In this document: piece after piece, positions 22,904-33,563 of the stretch
How the letters are laid out: each line of letters begins with the position of its first letter
How positions within the stretch are numbered: position 1 is the stretch's first letter
Source of the DNA: Dioscorea cayenensis subsp. rotundata
Taxonomy: Eukaryota > Streptophyta > Magnoliopsida > Dioscoreales > Dioscoreaceae
DNA length: 64,000 bases
Reading direction: 5' to 3'
Assembly (NCBI RefSeq): GCF_009730915.1
Contig: NC_052475.1
Span: forward strand, 24,861,016 to 24,925,015
Program-made: the position numbers and the translations under genes
The notes under the pieces: generated by a model
What the model saw: only the letters and a program-made list of their open reading frames with translations
Databases searched by the model: none
Told to the model about the DNA's origin: nothing

Positions 22904-25900
22904 ATGAGGAGCTTGGATTGCTTTAAGCAGAACTCCTATCGTGGTGGATCTGATAGACGGATCTCTCTCGGAGAGTATAAGAAGGCAGTGTCATGGTCTA
23001 AATATTTGGTGTCTTTTGGAGGGGAGATTAAGGGGGGAGGAGAGGAGGAATGGAGTGCAGATATGTCACAATTACTCATTGGGAGCAAGTTTGCTTCGGG
23101 AAGGCATAGTAGGATCTATCATGGAATATACAAGGATCAGGAAGTCGCAATTAAGCTTATGAGCCAGCCAGAGGAGGATGAGATATTGGCAGCTTCTCTG
23201 GAGAAGCAGTTCACATCAGAGGTTGCATTGCTTTTTCGCCTTCGGCATCCAAACATAATTACGGTAAACAGAATATCCTTTTTCCCTGAATTGATACTTT
23301 CTTAGTTATTTGTTTTATGTCAAAAGGTTGTCTGATGCAGCAAAGGCATGGTGCACATGGTTGTAGCCTCTTGTTATTCATGTTTCTTTAGGTTGTAATA
23401 TAATTATAGTGATGTCATATGCATTGAATTTACTGGAGTCCAAGTAATTCAGTTTAGTACATTCTGATGTATATCCATCTATGAATTTGGTGCTTGTAGT
23501 TTTCAACATTAACATTTAAGAATGTAAATGGTAACTGTAAATGCTCGTGGAAGTGTATGGTAGCTTCAAACAAATGGGCTCTGGGTTATTCTATAACTGA
23601 TTTTCACAGACTTACCATCATGATAAGTCTGCCACTCCCACCAACTCATGCATACAAAGAAAATCAAGATCTTCCTAATTCATCCATAAATCATAGCATC
23701 TTTGTAAGTCACTATCCTTCACTGACATGTGATGGACTTTCTTTTATGTAAAGCAAATTATAGTTGCATTCCGTCTTAGGTGGTTGTCATTGAAGGGGAT
23801 ATGTATTAATAAGATTGTGATGGGTCTTGTCTTTATCTGCCTACTAGTCTTATTAATCTTGATGCCACTTGATGAGTTACTCAAAATTACTAACATTTGC
23901 TTATCCATACATGGATTAAATAGGGAAGTGGTAAGTTTTGAGTTTGAGATCTTTTCTGGCCATCTCTTTTAATGTGTCCAGCTTATTAATATTTCTCCAA
24001 GTTACTACTTAGTACAAAATCTCATCACCATTTCTTACTTGACCTAGTCTTTTAGAAATATCTACTTCTTGTTCCTTTCTGGAATCAGTTCTCCTTTTTT
24101 ATTCTTTGTTGCTTTTTTTATGTAATTTGACCTTGCTTGCGTGTCAGAATTTTTACGGCCTAGATCTTTGTTTTTGAAGGCTGTCTCCATCTTCTACTAG
24201 GTGGTTTGATGAATCTTGTGCTCTTCAATTTTGTCTTAGCATAATTTAGAGACAATTCTGTAAGTTTCTCAACCAGATTTCTGTTGTGACAGGCCACACT
24301 CCTATTAGGACTCAAGATGCAAAAAAACTTCATTGAATTGCATCCCTTTGATACATTCCAAGGGAGATAATTTTGACATGCTATTATGATATATTTAGCA
24401 GTCATCTGGTTGCCTCTGCTTATTTCGATTGCTACAATTTTAATCAACTAGTCATTTGCTTTTCGCTTATCAGAAGGTTCAAAAGTGATTGGATGTGGAT
24501 AATCTAGATGATTCCTGTTGGTTATTCAAAGTAATATCCTGGACGGAAGGGAACTCTTCAAGCTTGGTGATATCAGGAAAACCAAGCTGTTCATTATACC
24601 CTACTGTGTACTGCAACATTAGATGAATGTAAAAGTCGCCAATATTGAAGTATGTCCAAATTATGTTTTTTTAACCCATTCTTCAATTAAGACTAATTTT
24701 TTGGTTGTTCCAAAACAAGAAACTCAACCACATTACCAGATGCCCCTTTCTTAGTATCACCCTTGTAAAGAAAGAAAAGATGATATGTTATGTAGTGTAT
24801 CATTGGTCCTGTTTTTAGATGTCATAAACTCCAATGATTATAAAGATAGGATGGTTAATTGCTGGATCAATTATGCACCCATCTGTCATCCTGGTACTTG
24901 GGACTGATCAAACCAATCTCTCTGAGCTTATACCTAATCTATGCTCCTTGTATTCACTATATATACATATATATATATATGTCTATTTGTTGATGTCAAA
25001 GATCTGTTGCATCAGGGTAGTTGTCAAACATTTTTGTATGACTATCTATTTTTGCCTTCACCATACACGCAATCATTTGAGGTTCCCTGATTGAGTTGAA
25101 TCAGGATTATTGTTTTTTTAATATTTAAATATCAAACTCAAATGGACACATTTTGCTCTTAATATGTAGTTTGTTGCAGCTTGTAAGAAGCCTCCGGTTT
25201 TCTGCATCATCACAGAATACATGGCAGGTGGCTCTCTGAGAAAATATCTCCACAAGCAAGAACCTTACTCATTACCTTTAAAGCTCGTCTTGAAGCTAGC
25301 TCTTGATATTGCAAGGGGGGTGCATTATCTTCATTCTGAGGGAATTCTCCATCGAGATTTGAAGTCAGAAAATATTTTACTCGGGGAAGATATGTCTGTG
25401 AAAGTAGCTGATTTTGGAATCTCATGTGATGAATCCGAGTGTGGTAGTGGAAAAGGGTTCATGAGTACTTACCGATGGATGGCACCAGAGATGATTAAAG
25501 AAAAGCATCATACAAGGAAGGTTGATGTTTATAGTTACGGGATAGTCCTTTGGGAACTTCTAACGGCCTTGACTCCGTTTCAAGATATGACTCCCGAACA
25601 AGCTGCTTATGCTGTCTGCCAGAAGGTATGAAAGTGCATTCCACATTATATCATATAAGTTGCACAAGAGGAATTTTTTTCTGAAAAATTTCTGATAAAA
25701 ATTTATTCTTCCTCACAAATGAAGCTAACAGATTGCATGCATGAATTGCTGCAGAATGCTAGACCGCCGCTACCTGCTGGCTGTCCAGTGGCATTGAGTC
25801 ATCTCATCAACCGGTGTTGGGCAACCAACCCAGATAAGAGGCCGCACTTTCGGGAAATTGTTTCCTTGTTTGAAAGGTATACAATCTCTCTAGAAGAGGA

Positions 25901-25997
25901 TCCCACATTCTTTTCAACCTACAAGCCTGCTCAGCAGCAGACTCTTCTCAAATGTTTCCCAAGCTGCATTGCAGTGAGGGGGGATCAGCAACTCTAG
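22904..25997 (+). CDS. Raf-like Ser/Thr/Tyr protein kinase (HT1-like, MAPKKK group C)
   Basis: Three exons, 22904-23263, 25170-25625 and 25755-25997, encode 352 residues; the first intron is 1.9 kb. The first in-frame ATG gives MRSLDCFKQ, matching the short basic N-terminus of this group. The kinase domain is complete: Gly-rich loop near 60-72 (GSKFASGRHSRIY), Lys84 in VAIK, likely alphaC Glu106, HRDLKSEN at 181-188, DFG at 201-203 and APE at 225-227. The ITEYMAGGSLRKYLH and WELLTALTPFQDMTPEQAA blocks place it with plant Raf-like kinases related to HT1, which acts in stomatal CO2 and temperature signalling. Which member it is cannot be told without a tree. Likely cytosolic; no signal or membrane segment is visible. 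The catalytic residues suggest an active enzyme. Confidence 0.93.
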
Positions 25998-26310
25998 AAG
26001 CTTAACAGCTGAATTTTTCTCAGTTCTCAGTGATATGATTGTATTATATTTTCTTATCATTTACGGGCTTGCGCTATCCTGTTAGCCCCCCGTCACGGCA
26101 AGTCCTAAGAAGGTCTTGCTGCTGTCAATGTATGTATGTTAAATTGGTTGAGGTTCCAAGCATTCTTATTGATACCCTGCCAATCAAATGATAATATGTA
26201 TTAGCTTATATATTGTAAACTCCCCCCTTTTGGTTGGCATTTGCAAATTATATATTCTCTAGAATCTGTTTATAGAATAATATATGCTTTTCAAGAGCTC
26301 CTTTTCATGT
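25998..26310. other. 3' untranslated and spacer sequence
   Basis: Follows the kinase stop codon and ends at the tRNA gene. It is probably the kinase 3' untranslated region followed by a short spacer; no open frame is of note. Confidence 0.6.

Positions 26311-26390
<80 letters not shown>
26311..26390 (+). tRNA. tRNA-Leu (anticodon UAG)
   Basis: An intronless type II cloverleaf. The 7-bp acceptor stem GACAGTT pairs with AGCTGTC (one G-U pair), the discriminator is A, and the anticodon stem CCAGA/TCTGG encloses the loop TTTAGGC with TAG at 26345-26347. The D arm has GGCCGAGTGG; B-box-like GGTTCAAATCC is in the T arm. A long variable arm is typical of leucine tRNA. A TTTT run about ten bases downstream can terminate Pol III. 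It reads CUA and other CUN codons. Confidence 0.95.
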
Positions 26391-26836
26391 TTATTTCGTT
26401 TTAATCATTTTTTAAATTATAAATAAATAATATTAGTGTCTTTTAATCCCCACCGTACAATAGCTGTATCGCCATCAAAATTCCCGGGTTAATGGGCCCG
26501 TGATGGTGCGTTGTCTGTTTCACTGTCCCACGCGCATCCAAAGTTTGGTGCCACACGCCTAACACAACAACCATAATAATAATTAATATTAATAATAAAT
26601 GAACCCCATGGAAACGTACTTTTAAAACTTAATAATCCTCATGTGGTCATTTAATATAAATTATTTAATTATTTTTTAAAAAATTTGGAAAGGAGGCGGG
26701 ATTGCGGTAACGTCGCTTTTAGGCTTTGCTTTATTTACAATTTTTTATTAATTTTCACATAAATTAATAAATAAATAAATAAATTCCAACAAATTCTATT
26801 TATATTTCCATTTTACCCTCCATTGAAATGAGCTGG
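26391..26836. other. Spacer and promoter of the KLCR gene
   Basis: AT-rich spacer between the tRNA and the next gene's TATA box, with no open frame of note. It contains short TAA and AATA repeats. Confidence 0.5.
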
Positions 26837-26844
26837 TATATAAG
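26837..26844 (+). promoter_or_regulatory. TATA box of the KLCR gene
   Basis: TATATAAG lies about 70 bases before the splice donor of the 5'-leader intron. It is the best placed TATA box for the downstream TPR gene. Confidence 0.7.
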
Positions 26845-26905
26845 AGCGAGCTGCCATTTCTCCCCATATTGTCATTGGGAGGGAAAAAGCTGAGAGCTTT
26901 CTCGG

Positions 26906-26920
26906 ATGGCGTGGTGCTAA
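26906..26920 (+). other. Four-codon upstream ORF in the KLCR leader
   Basis: ATG GCG TGG TGC TAA, encoding MAWC, ends two bases before the exon edge of the leader (donor GTATG at 26923). The leader intron then runs to an acceptor around 27386. Such a short upstream frame could lower translation of the main ORF; that is inference. Confidence 0.45.
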
Positions 26921-27040
26921 AGGTATGAGTTTTCTCTTGTAATTTTGCTCTTTCATGGATTTGTAGAGTTTGCTGAATCTTAATGTGTTGCTAGGATGAG
27001 CGAGTGCTTGGCTTGCTGAAATTTCTTTTCTTTTTATTGG

Positions 27041-27044
<4 letters not shown>

Positions 27045-27077
<33 letters not shown>
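27045..27077. repeat. (ATT)n microsatellite in the leader intron
   Basis: About eleven units of ATT within the 5'-leader intron of the KLCR gene. Confidence 0.8.
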
Positions 27078-27430
27078 TTCTGATATTTGATGGAGTTCTT
27101 TATTGTTGGTTTTATGATATTTTAGGTTTTGGATTTGAATGAATTTGCTGCTTATTTTGGGTTGTGATTAGAATTATTTGCTTCTAATGATCAATAGATT
27201 GATGTTCCCAAAACGCATTATTTTGAATCAGTTTAATTAATCAGATTGTAGACATTCATTTAATGCTCCAGATATATTTCCATTTTTTTTCTCTTATTAA
27301 TAGTATTTTGTTCAACATTTCATATATTTGCACTAGTTCCCTAATCCAAGTTTTTTTATTTGTCTTCACTGGACACTAATCTGCAGATTTCTGTTTATTT
27401 AACTACGGTTTGTTGTCTTGTCTTCTCACA

Positions 27431-30179
27431 ATGCCTGGAGTTATAGTGAATGGAATTCACAGTGAGAATTTAAGCTTAGCTAAGTCACCAATGACCACAG
27501 TGAGTTTTCAGAGTGAGGCCATTGATATGCTTGCAGAGAATCATGCTGATGCATCAATTGAACAACTTTATGACAATGTATGTGAGATGGAAAGTTATGG
27601 TGATGGATCCTTTTCACAGGAAAGCTTTAGTTCAGATGCTGAGGAATCTAGAATTGATTCAGAGTTGTGTCATCTTGTTGGTGGAAATATGAACACTGTT
27701 GAGATAGTGGAAGATGAGGATCAGAGGATGAATAATGTGGTTGCACAAAGAGAAAATGGATCATTAAGATTGAAATCTGAGAAGAAGTCTAATAAGATCA
27801 AGATGTCTCCTTTAAAAAGTGATGGTATTGTGGGTAAAAAGAAGAATTTTTCAATCAGAGAGGTTAAATTACAGAATGGAAATGAGGTTGCATCAGAGGT
27901 AGGATTTGATAAACCTGAGATTGGACTTTCTTTGCTTAAGCATGCTAGGGAGTTGTTGTCTTCAGCTAATCCCCGAAGAGCTCTTAGATATGCACTTCAG
28001 GCATCGAAATCTTTGGAGAAATGTGCTTGTGGGAAACCAAGCTTGAATCTAGTAATGAGTTTGCATGTTATTGCAGCAATACACTGCAAACTCAGACAGT
28101 ATGAGCAGGCTATCCCTGTACTAAAAAAATCACTGCAGATTCCTGTCTTGGAGCATGGTCAGGACCATGCTCTTGCTAAATTTTCAGGATACATGCAATT
28201 AGGAGACACTTATGCCATGATGGGCCAGCTTGAAAATTCATTGCAGTGTTATACTAAAGGTTTGGAAATTCAGAAGCAGACTTTGGGTGATCGGGACACT
28301 AGAGTTGGTGAAACTTGCCGATATTTGGCTGAAGCAAATGTACAAGCACTGAAGTTTGATGAGGCTGAGAGGTTGTGCCAGATGGCCCTCGACATTCATA
28401 AAGAGAATGTTGCTCCATTTTCTCTTGAGGAAACTGCAGATAGGAGACTCATGGGCCTGATTTGTGATTCAAAAGGAAATCATGAAATTGCTCTCGAGCA
28501 TTTTTCTTTAGCAAGCATGGCAATTGCATCCGGTGGCCAGGAAATAGATGTGGCTTATGTAGACTGCAGCATAGGAGATGTTTATTTGTCTTTGGCTCGT
28601 TACGACGAGGCCATCTTCGCTTATCAGAAAGCTGCATCAGTGTTCAAGTCCATCAAAGGGGATAACCATCCAACTGTGGCTTCTGTTTTTGTGCGACTTG
28701 CTGATTTGTATAATAAGATAGGGACGCACAAAGAGTCCAAGTCTTACTGTGAGAATGCACTTAAAATCTATGGAAAACCTCTTCCAGGAACAATGCCTGA
28801 GGAAATTGCTACTGGTCTTACTGATATTTCTGCAGTTTATGAGTCTATAAATGAACATGAGGAAGCTCTTAAGTTACTGAAGAGAGCCTTAAAGATTTAT
28901 AATAATGCCCCGGGTCATCAAAGTACTATTGCTGGAATTGAGGCACAAATGGGGGCACTGTATTATATCACCAGGAATTATGGCGAGTCTTATAATTCCT
29001 TTAAAAATGCAATCGCAAAGCTGCGGACTTGCGGGGAGAAGAAATCAGCATTCTTCGGCATTGCCCTGAACCAAATGGGATTATCTTGTGTCCAGAGAAA
29101 CGCGTTGAGTGAAGCTGCAGGGCTGTTTGAGGAAGCCAGGAATATCCTGGTGGAAGAGTACGGACCATACCATCCAGATACTCTGGGAGTTTATTGCAAC
29201 CTTGCTGGGTCATATGATGCAATGGGAAGGTATGTCACCTGTAATAGCTTCTTATTTGTCAACTTCCTTTTCTTTCATCAATCTTTATGCATAACTTGTG
29301 CTAATTGAAGGCATTGAAACTACAATTTCTCATTTTGTGTGCTTGGTTAGCAAATTGCTTGCTATGCTGCTGCTGCTTGGTAAGTTGTACATAGAGTAGC
29401 CAGTAGAATTCTGCAAATTGTTTGATATTTTGGGCTTCATTGTATGTAACAAATTGAAATATCAGCCATCCTGCAAATTATCCCCAACAATAGCAGAGTT
29501 TAGCATAGGGTGTTTTCTGATATATCTCTAGGCAATGGGCATGCTTGATTTTAAGTAGCAGCTCTTGTTATCTATGAGTAAAACAAAGTTAAACTGCAAA
29601 ACATTCTTGAGATGAAGTTAAGGCGGCACATGTCTGCTGAAGTACAAAACTGTTTTTACTGAAATGCGGAAAATCATGGTTGATCACTAGTTAGTTTTCA
29701 GTTTACAATTTTTAACACCTGTTTCTTCTGAAACTTCAAGCAAGGGTTACCTTTTCTTTCTTTCGATTTTGACACAGGAGTTCTACTTTTCTTTTGCCAA
29801 CTTCATATTGCTGAAGGCGCATTTTTAACTTCTATTTTCTAGTCTGTGATATTAGTGAAACAAAACATTTCCAATAATTTCCAAGGCATTATTCTGAGTC
29901 TCTGACATATTTCTTCTGTAAATTACCAACTTGAGAACTGAAACAACATATTTCAATTGCTCATTCAGGTTGGATGAAGCCATTGAGATCTTGGAGTATG
30001 TCGTTGGGATAAGGGAGGAGAAACTTGGAACTGCTAACCCAGTTGTAGATGATGAAAAGAGGAGGTTAGCTGAGTTATTAAAAGAGGCTGGCAAGGTTAG
30101 GAGCAGGAAAGCCAGGTCACTTGAAACTCTGCTTGATACCAACCCTTATATTTTGAAAAAAGATTTCATTGCATCATGA
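27431..30179 (+). CDS. KLCR: Kinesin light chain-related TPR protein (KLCR/CMU type)
   Basis: Two coding exons, 27431-29229 and 29969-30179, encode 669 residues, preceded by a leader intron. The ATG gives MPGVIVNGIHSENL, the usual MPG start of this family; the open frame further upstream has no ATG. The first ~160 residues are acidic and disordered-looking, followed by tetratricopeptide repeats such as MQLGDTYAMMGQLENSLQCYTKGLEIQ and IGDVYLSLARYDEAIFAYQKAASVF. The C-terminus is a basic helix ending KDFIAS. In Arabidopsis these proteins (KLCR1-3, also CMU) sit on cortical microtubules, hold cellulose synthase trajectories in place and link IQD proteins; unlike animal light chains they are not known chiefly for cargo transport. 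Length fits the 600-670 residues of the family. Nothing is truncated. Confidence 0.93.
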
Positions 30180-30976
30180 TCCTTGCCAGTAAGCATGCAT
30201 GGTTTCATTCCTATCATTATTATTATTATTTTTTAATGTATTCTTTGGTGCTTTGAAGGGTATAAGAGGTTACTAAAATGCTCAATGATTGATGTTGTTG
30301 ATATGTATATAAATTCATGGATACTCATTCCGTTGGTTCATTGCATCATCGTTGTTAGTGAGTAAAAAGGACTCTTTTCTTGTAGTTGCTTTGATTGTAA
30401 GAATGAGTTTGAATGTTGCTTTCCTTTGTTTATTCCTTGGAAAGAAAGGATGTTTACTTGCCAACTGTTCTTCTTATCATCTGCAAACTTTTCTTTTTTG
30501 TCGCAATAAAAGTGAATAAATGATGATTATATTAAACATATGATGAAAATACATATAGGAAGAATTTATAAAGTTAGAGGTTGTATGATGACACTGTCTT
30601 ATGGGGGGAAAGAAAGCATTGATGAATGAATGTGAAGATAGATCATTTACTAGATCATCTTTTTTTCCTCCCTTGTCATTGAGTTCCTCCTTATATTGAG
30701 TATATCTTTCTTTTCTTTTTTTTTTTTCTTTCTTTCCCAAATGGGATAAGCACATGAAATATTTGCGAACATGCTGCAATTTTTCACAAGAAAGAAATAC
30801 AGGCAATGTTAAAGACCATTTCGTCTATGAGCATCATGTTCTCTAGTGTTTGTGTCATGCTAAGAAGACATGTTTGATTCTCAGCGTATGTAAGTTGAGA
30901 GCATAAGGACTGTTGAATTTGTGGTTGCGTTTCATACACGTATTTGTCCATGATATTTGGCTTGTTGACATTCGTA

Positions 30977-31020
<44 letters not shown>

Positions 31021-31357
31021 AGTCTAGTCACTTTGGCATGAGAGGAGCATTCCACCGGATGCCTTAGATGATTCAGTATGGGCTTACTGCTTTAGGTTTG
31101 AATATTCCAATTCATAGATGTGTGTGTGGGGTTCACCCACAAATTTCCACAGGCCCATATAAACCTTACGGGCCTAAATTGCACCAAACTTTTAACTTTC
31201 AGAATATATAACTATAATAACAAAATAAAAGTTTAATTATTAATGCAAGATTTATTTATTTTTTTAAAATGAAATAAATTGACAATGGATAACGTTTCGA
31301 CTGATAAAAGAGTTAACACTTACCAACGAGGATTCACTCAAGAGGTATATAAAACTA
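30180..31357. other. 3' untranslated region and AT-rich spacer
   Basis: The first few hundred bases are probably the KLCR 3' untranslated region. An (AAT)n microsatellite lies at ~30978-31018 and a (TA)n tract at ~31358-31375 borders the retroposon. No gene-like open frame is supported; frames at 30477-30806 are low-complexity. Confidence 0.55.
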
Positions 31358-31388
<31 letters not shown>

Positions 31389-33120
31389 GAAAAGGTGGAT
31401 AAACCACTTGCATTAAAATAAAAGAGCGCGATTACAAAAAAAATCCACTAGACGTGGACAAAGACAAGGAACAAAAAGAAAACAACAAAAGAAAAACCGA
31501 CGAACAACTACTCCCACCGGTAGGAGCGAAGAGGAAACAGGGAACCACTAGCCGTACATCTGCAACGGGTCCTCCCCTCCGAGCAAATTTGGACTACTGA
31601 TAAAGTCCACCGATGGCATAATCAATTCGAGTGAAACAAAAGTCTCCTCCGATGTAGTAACAAGGCCAACATTCAGCCCGAACTTCCCTTTGATAATAAA
31701 GATCAAAGGAACAATTTGAGAACCCAACTCTAGGTATGCCATACATCCATCTGGGTCCCATGGTCCAATCCAAAGAGTAAACAACCAACCCACTTCACAC
31801 ATCAGTGAAGGCTCCACATAAGCCAAAATGAAGGAAACTTCATCAACATCTCGGCCCAGCTTTAGACCCGGCCCACACCCAACTAAAAAAGGAGATCCAA
31901 ACCACTCCACCTCCACGTGTTGCGCCCCCATAATCCCAATTTCAAAAACCTTAACCAAATAATAGATGCCACCAGTCACCCTCACGGGAAACGGCCGAGG
32001 TATCCGCATCTCGACACGTCTCTGCTTCGAGATCAGCGCTCTATCCTTTTCCCAATTCACCGAACGACATTTCTCGGGGGACCGCTCCCACATCCGACCA
32101 ACGGTCCGACCAGCGCAACCTCCCACTCCGGCCGTCCCCACCCGAATAACTCGTGACTGAAGCAACACCTCTCCACCATTGTTGGGGTATGGACCGTATG
32201 GCGCCACCGACACCAACCGCTCTCCAGTTATCACCAAGCCGCCCTCGTGGGAGTGAAACGCACCCCAGGAATCGCCGATCATCACGTGGGAACCACTGTC
32301 TACCGCCGCCCACATCCAAGTGGAGTGAACCAACGGGCAAGAAGCATCCATACCGAGTTCAGACAATCGATCTTCTGCCCGTCTGGCACAATGACACCGG
32401 TTATTGGAGAAGCCACTGGTCTTTCTCCCGTATGCCCAGTCGTGGGAGCCCAACTCACCCAACGCCATCTTATCGTTGTAACCACGATAGAGCTCGGACA
32501 AAACAGCAGACCGTTGTCCTAACTTAACCGTCAAAGCCGGAGCCACCTCGTCATCGTGGGAGCCAAGCTCTACCACCGCCGACCACTCCACCGGAGCGTC
32601 ACTCAACTCTAATAGCTTTACGGCGAGGCCCGCCACTTGTATCCCTTCCTCGGTGCCAAGCACCGGCCGAATCACTGAAAACGCCATCGTCTGGTGCTCA
32701 CCAACGTCACTGGAGTGGGAGCAAAGCTCCACCGCTCCATGAACACCAAAGTCACTAGGGCGGGAGCAAGGCTCCACCACCCTAAGATTACCAATGCCAC
32801 TGGGACGGGAGCCAAGCTCCACCACTCCCAGCCCAAAGAGAGGACTAGGAACCACCAAGTCAGTTTTCTCCCCCGAGGCAGCCAGCACGAGTCGCTCAAT
32901 CTTGGAGGGAAGCTCCGTGTCCCCGAACGTCGGGTCAAAGAATGCCGACAACGGCCCCTCATCTTCCTCCTCGACATCACATGGCCAAGGAAACTCCCCC
33001 TCTTCCTCCGCCACCACATCCACCTCATGCGGATGAAGGATGGACACTTGCACGTACGTCGGCTGACCATCAGCGCCAAACGTGAGACGGACGTCTCCGC
33101 TCATCTTCCAAAATTCAAAT
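31358..33120 (-). mobile_element. LINE-tailed non-autonomous retroposon (element A)
   Basis: On the minus strand the element starts about 16 bases before the ATG of a 518-codon ORF. It ends with GTGGTTTATCCAC, then TTTTC and an A-run, the same 3' end as the L1-like LINE at 47.4 kb. About 150 bases of the 3' untranslated region (31408-31548) also resemble the LINE at 58.5 kb. It has no endonuclease or reverse transcriptase, so it would depend on enzymes of another LINE. An 8-bp match, TAAAACTA, at 31350-31357 and 33121-33128 is a possible but weak target-site duplication. Confidence 0.55.
31548..33104 (-). CDS. Uninterrupted 518-residue ORF of unknown function in element A
   Basis: Starts with a true ATG (MSGDVRLTFGADGQPTYVQV) and ends QMYG before a stop, with no frameshift. 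The N-terminus has an acidic stretch (VVAEEEGEFPWPC.., EEEDEG). Short ELGSH/ELGSR-like motifs recur at least six times (VVELGSRPSG, AVELCSHSSD, VVELGSHDDE, GELGSHDWAY, AVDSGSHVMI, YLELGSQIVP). No zinc knuckle, RNA-binding, endonuclease or reverse transcriptase motif is visible. The region is GC-rich compared with its flanks. It could be an ORF1-like protein of a LINE relative or a captured host sequence. Plus-strand frames across the same interval are shorter and look like shadows. Confidence 0.45.
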   Translation of the reverse strand: MSGDVRLTFGADGQPTYVQVSILHPHEVDVVAEEEGEFPWPCDVEEEDEGPLSAFFDPTFGDTELPSKIERLVLAASGEKTDLVVPSPLFGLGVVELGSRPSGIGNLRVVEPCSRPSDFGVHGAVELCSHSSDVGEHQTMAFSVIRPVLGTEEGIQVAGLAVKLLELSDAPVEWSAVVELGSHDDEVAPALTVKLGQRSAVLSELYRGYNDKMALGELGSHDWAYGRKTSGFSNNRCHCARRAEDRLSELGMDASCPLVHSTWMWAAVDSGSHVMIGDSWGAFHSHEGGLVITGERLVSVAPYGPYPNNGGEVLLQSRVIRVGTAGVGGCAGRTVGRMWERSPEKCRSVNWEKDRALISKQRRVEMRIPRPFPVRVTGGIYYLVKVFEIGIMGAQHVEVEWFGSPFLVGCGPGLKLGRDVDEVSFILAYVEPSLMCEVGWLFTLWIGPWDPDGCMAYLELGSQIVPLIFIIKGKFGLNVGLVTTSEETFVSLELIMPSVDFISSPNLLGGEDPLQMYG

Positions 33121-33563
33121 TAAAACTAAAAAATTTTATCCACATTTATTCCTATTATAGATAAACACTTAATTATCGGATTCTTTTTCCCGCTAACGGG
33201 TGAACCCGATCCAATCACACCCGAATCCTCTCTCTCTCTCTCTCTCGATCGATCGATCTCGAACAAGTCATCGTTTCCTGCCTCCCGCCAAAGATCAAAA
33301 CCCTGGTGATCTCTCAACTCTCTAATCCTCAATGTTTAATCTCCTTTGCTTTCAATCATCTGAAATCTGAGAATTTAAATCTTTTATTAGAGTTCCGTAT
33401 ATTTTGAAGTCTATGATCAGAAATTCTACTGACTGGATGATTGTTTTGATTTTTTTTTTTTTTTTTAAAGATTCTAATTTCAACTTCTTGATTGCTAATT
33501 TGTGGTAGTGTTTTTCGATTTATTTCAGCATAATCTTTATATATATATATTTTTTAATGAGTG
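33121..33563. other. Promoter and leader region of PEX14
   Basis: Contains a (TC)n tract at ~33229-33246 followed by CGATCGATCGATC, then AT-rich sequence that may be a leader intron. An acceptor-like CTGCAG lies at 33578-33583, just after the ATG chosen for PEX14, so the first coding bases are uncertain. Confidence 0.45.

Noticed and set aside
23557-25094. Open frames at 23557-23751, 23784-23972 and 24834-25094
   Set aside because: They lie inside the first intron of the kinase gene and have no recognisable domain.
31917-33164. Several plus-strand open frames (such as 31917-32156, 32153-32527, 32694-33164) opposite the 518-codon ORF
   Set aside because: They overlap each other, lack domains and are explained as shadows of the longer minus-strand frame in GC-rich DNA.
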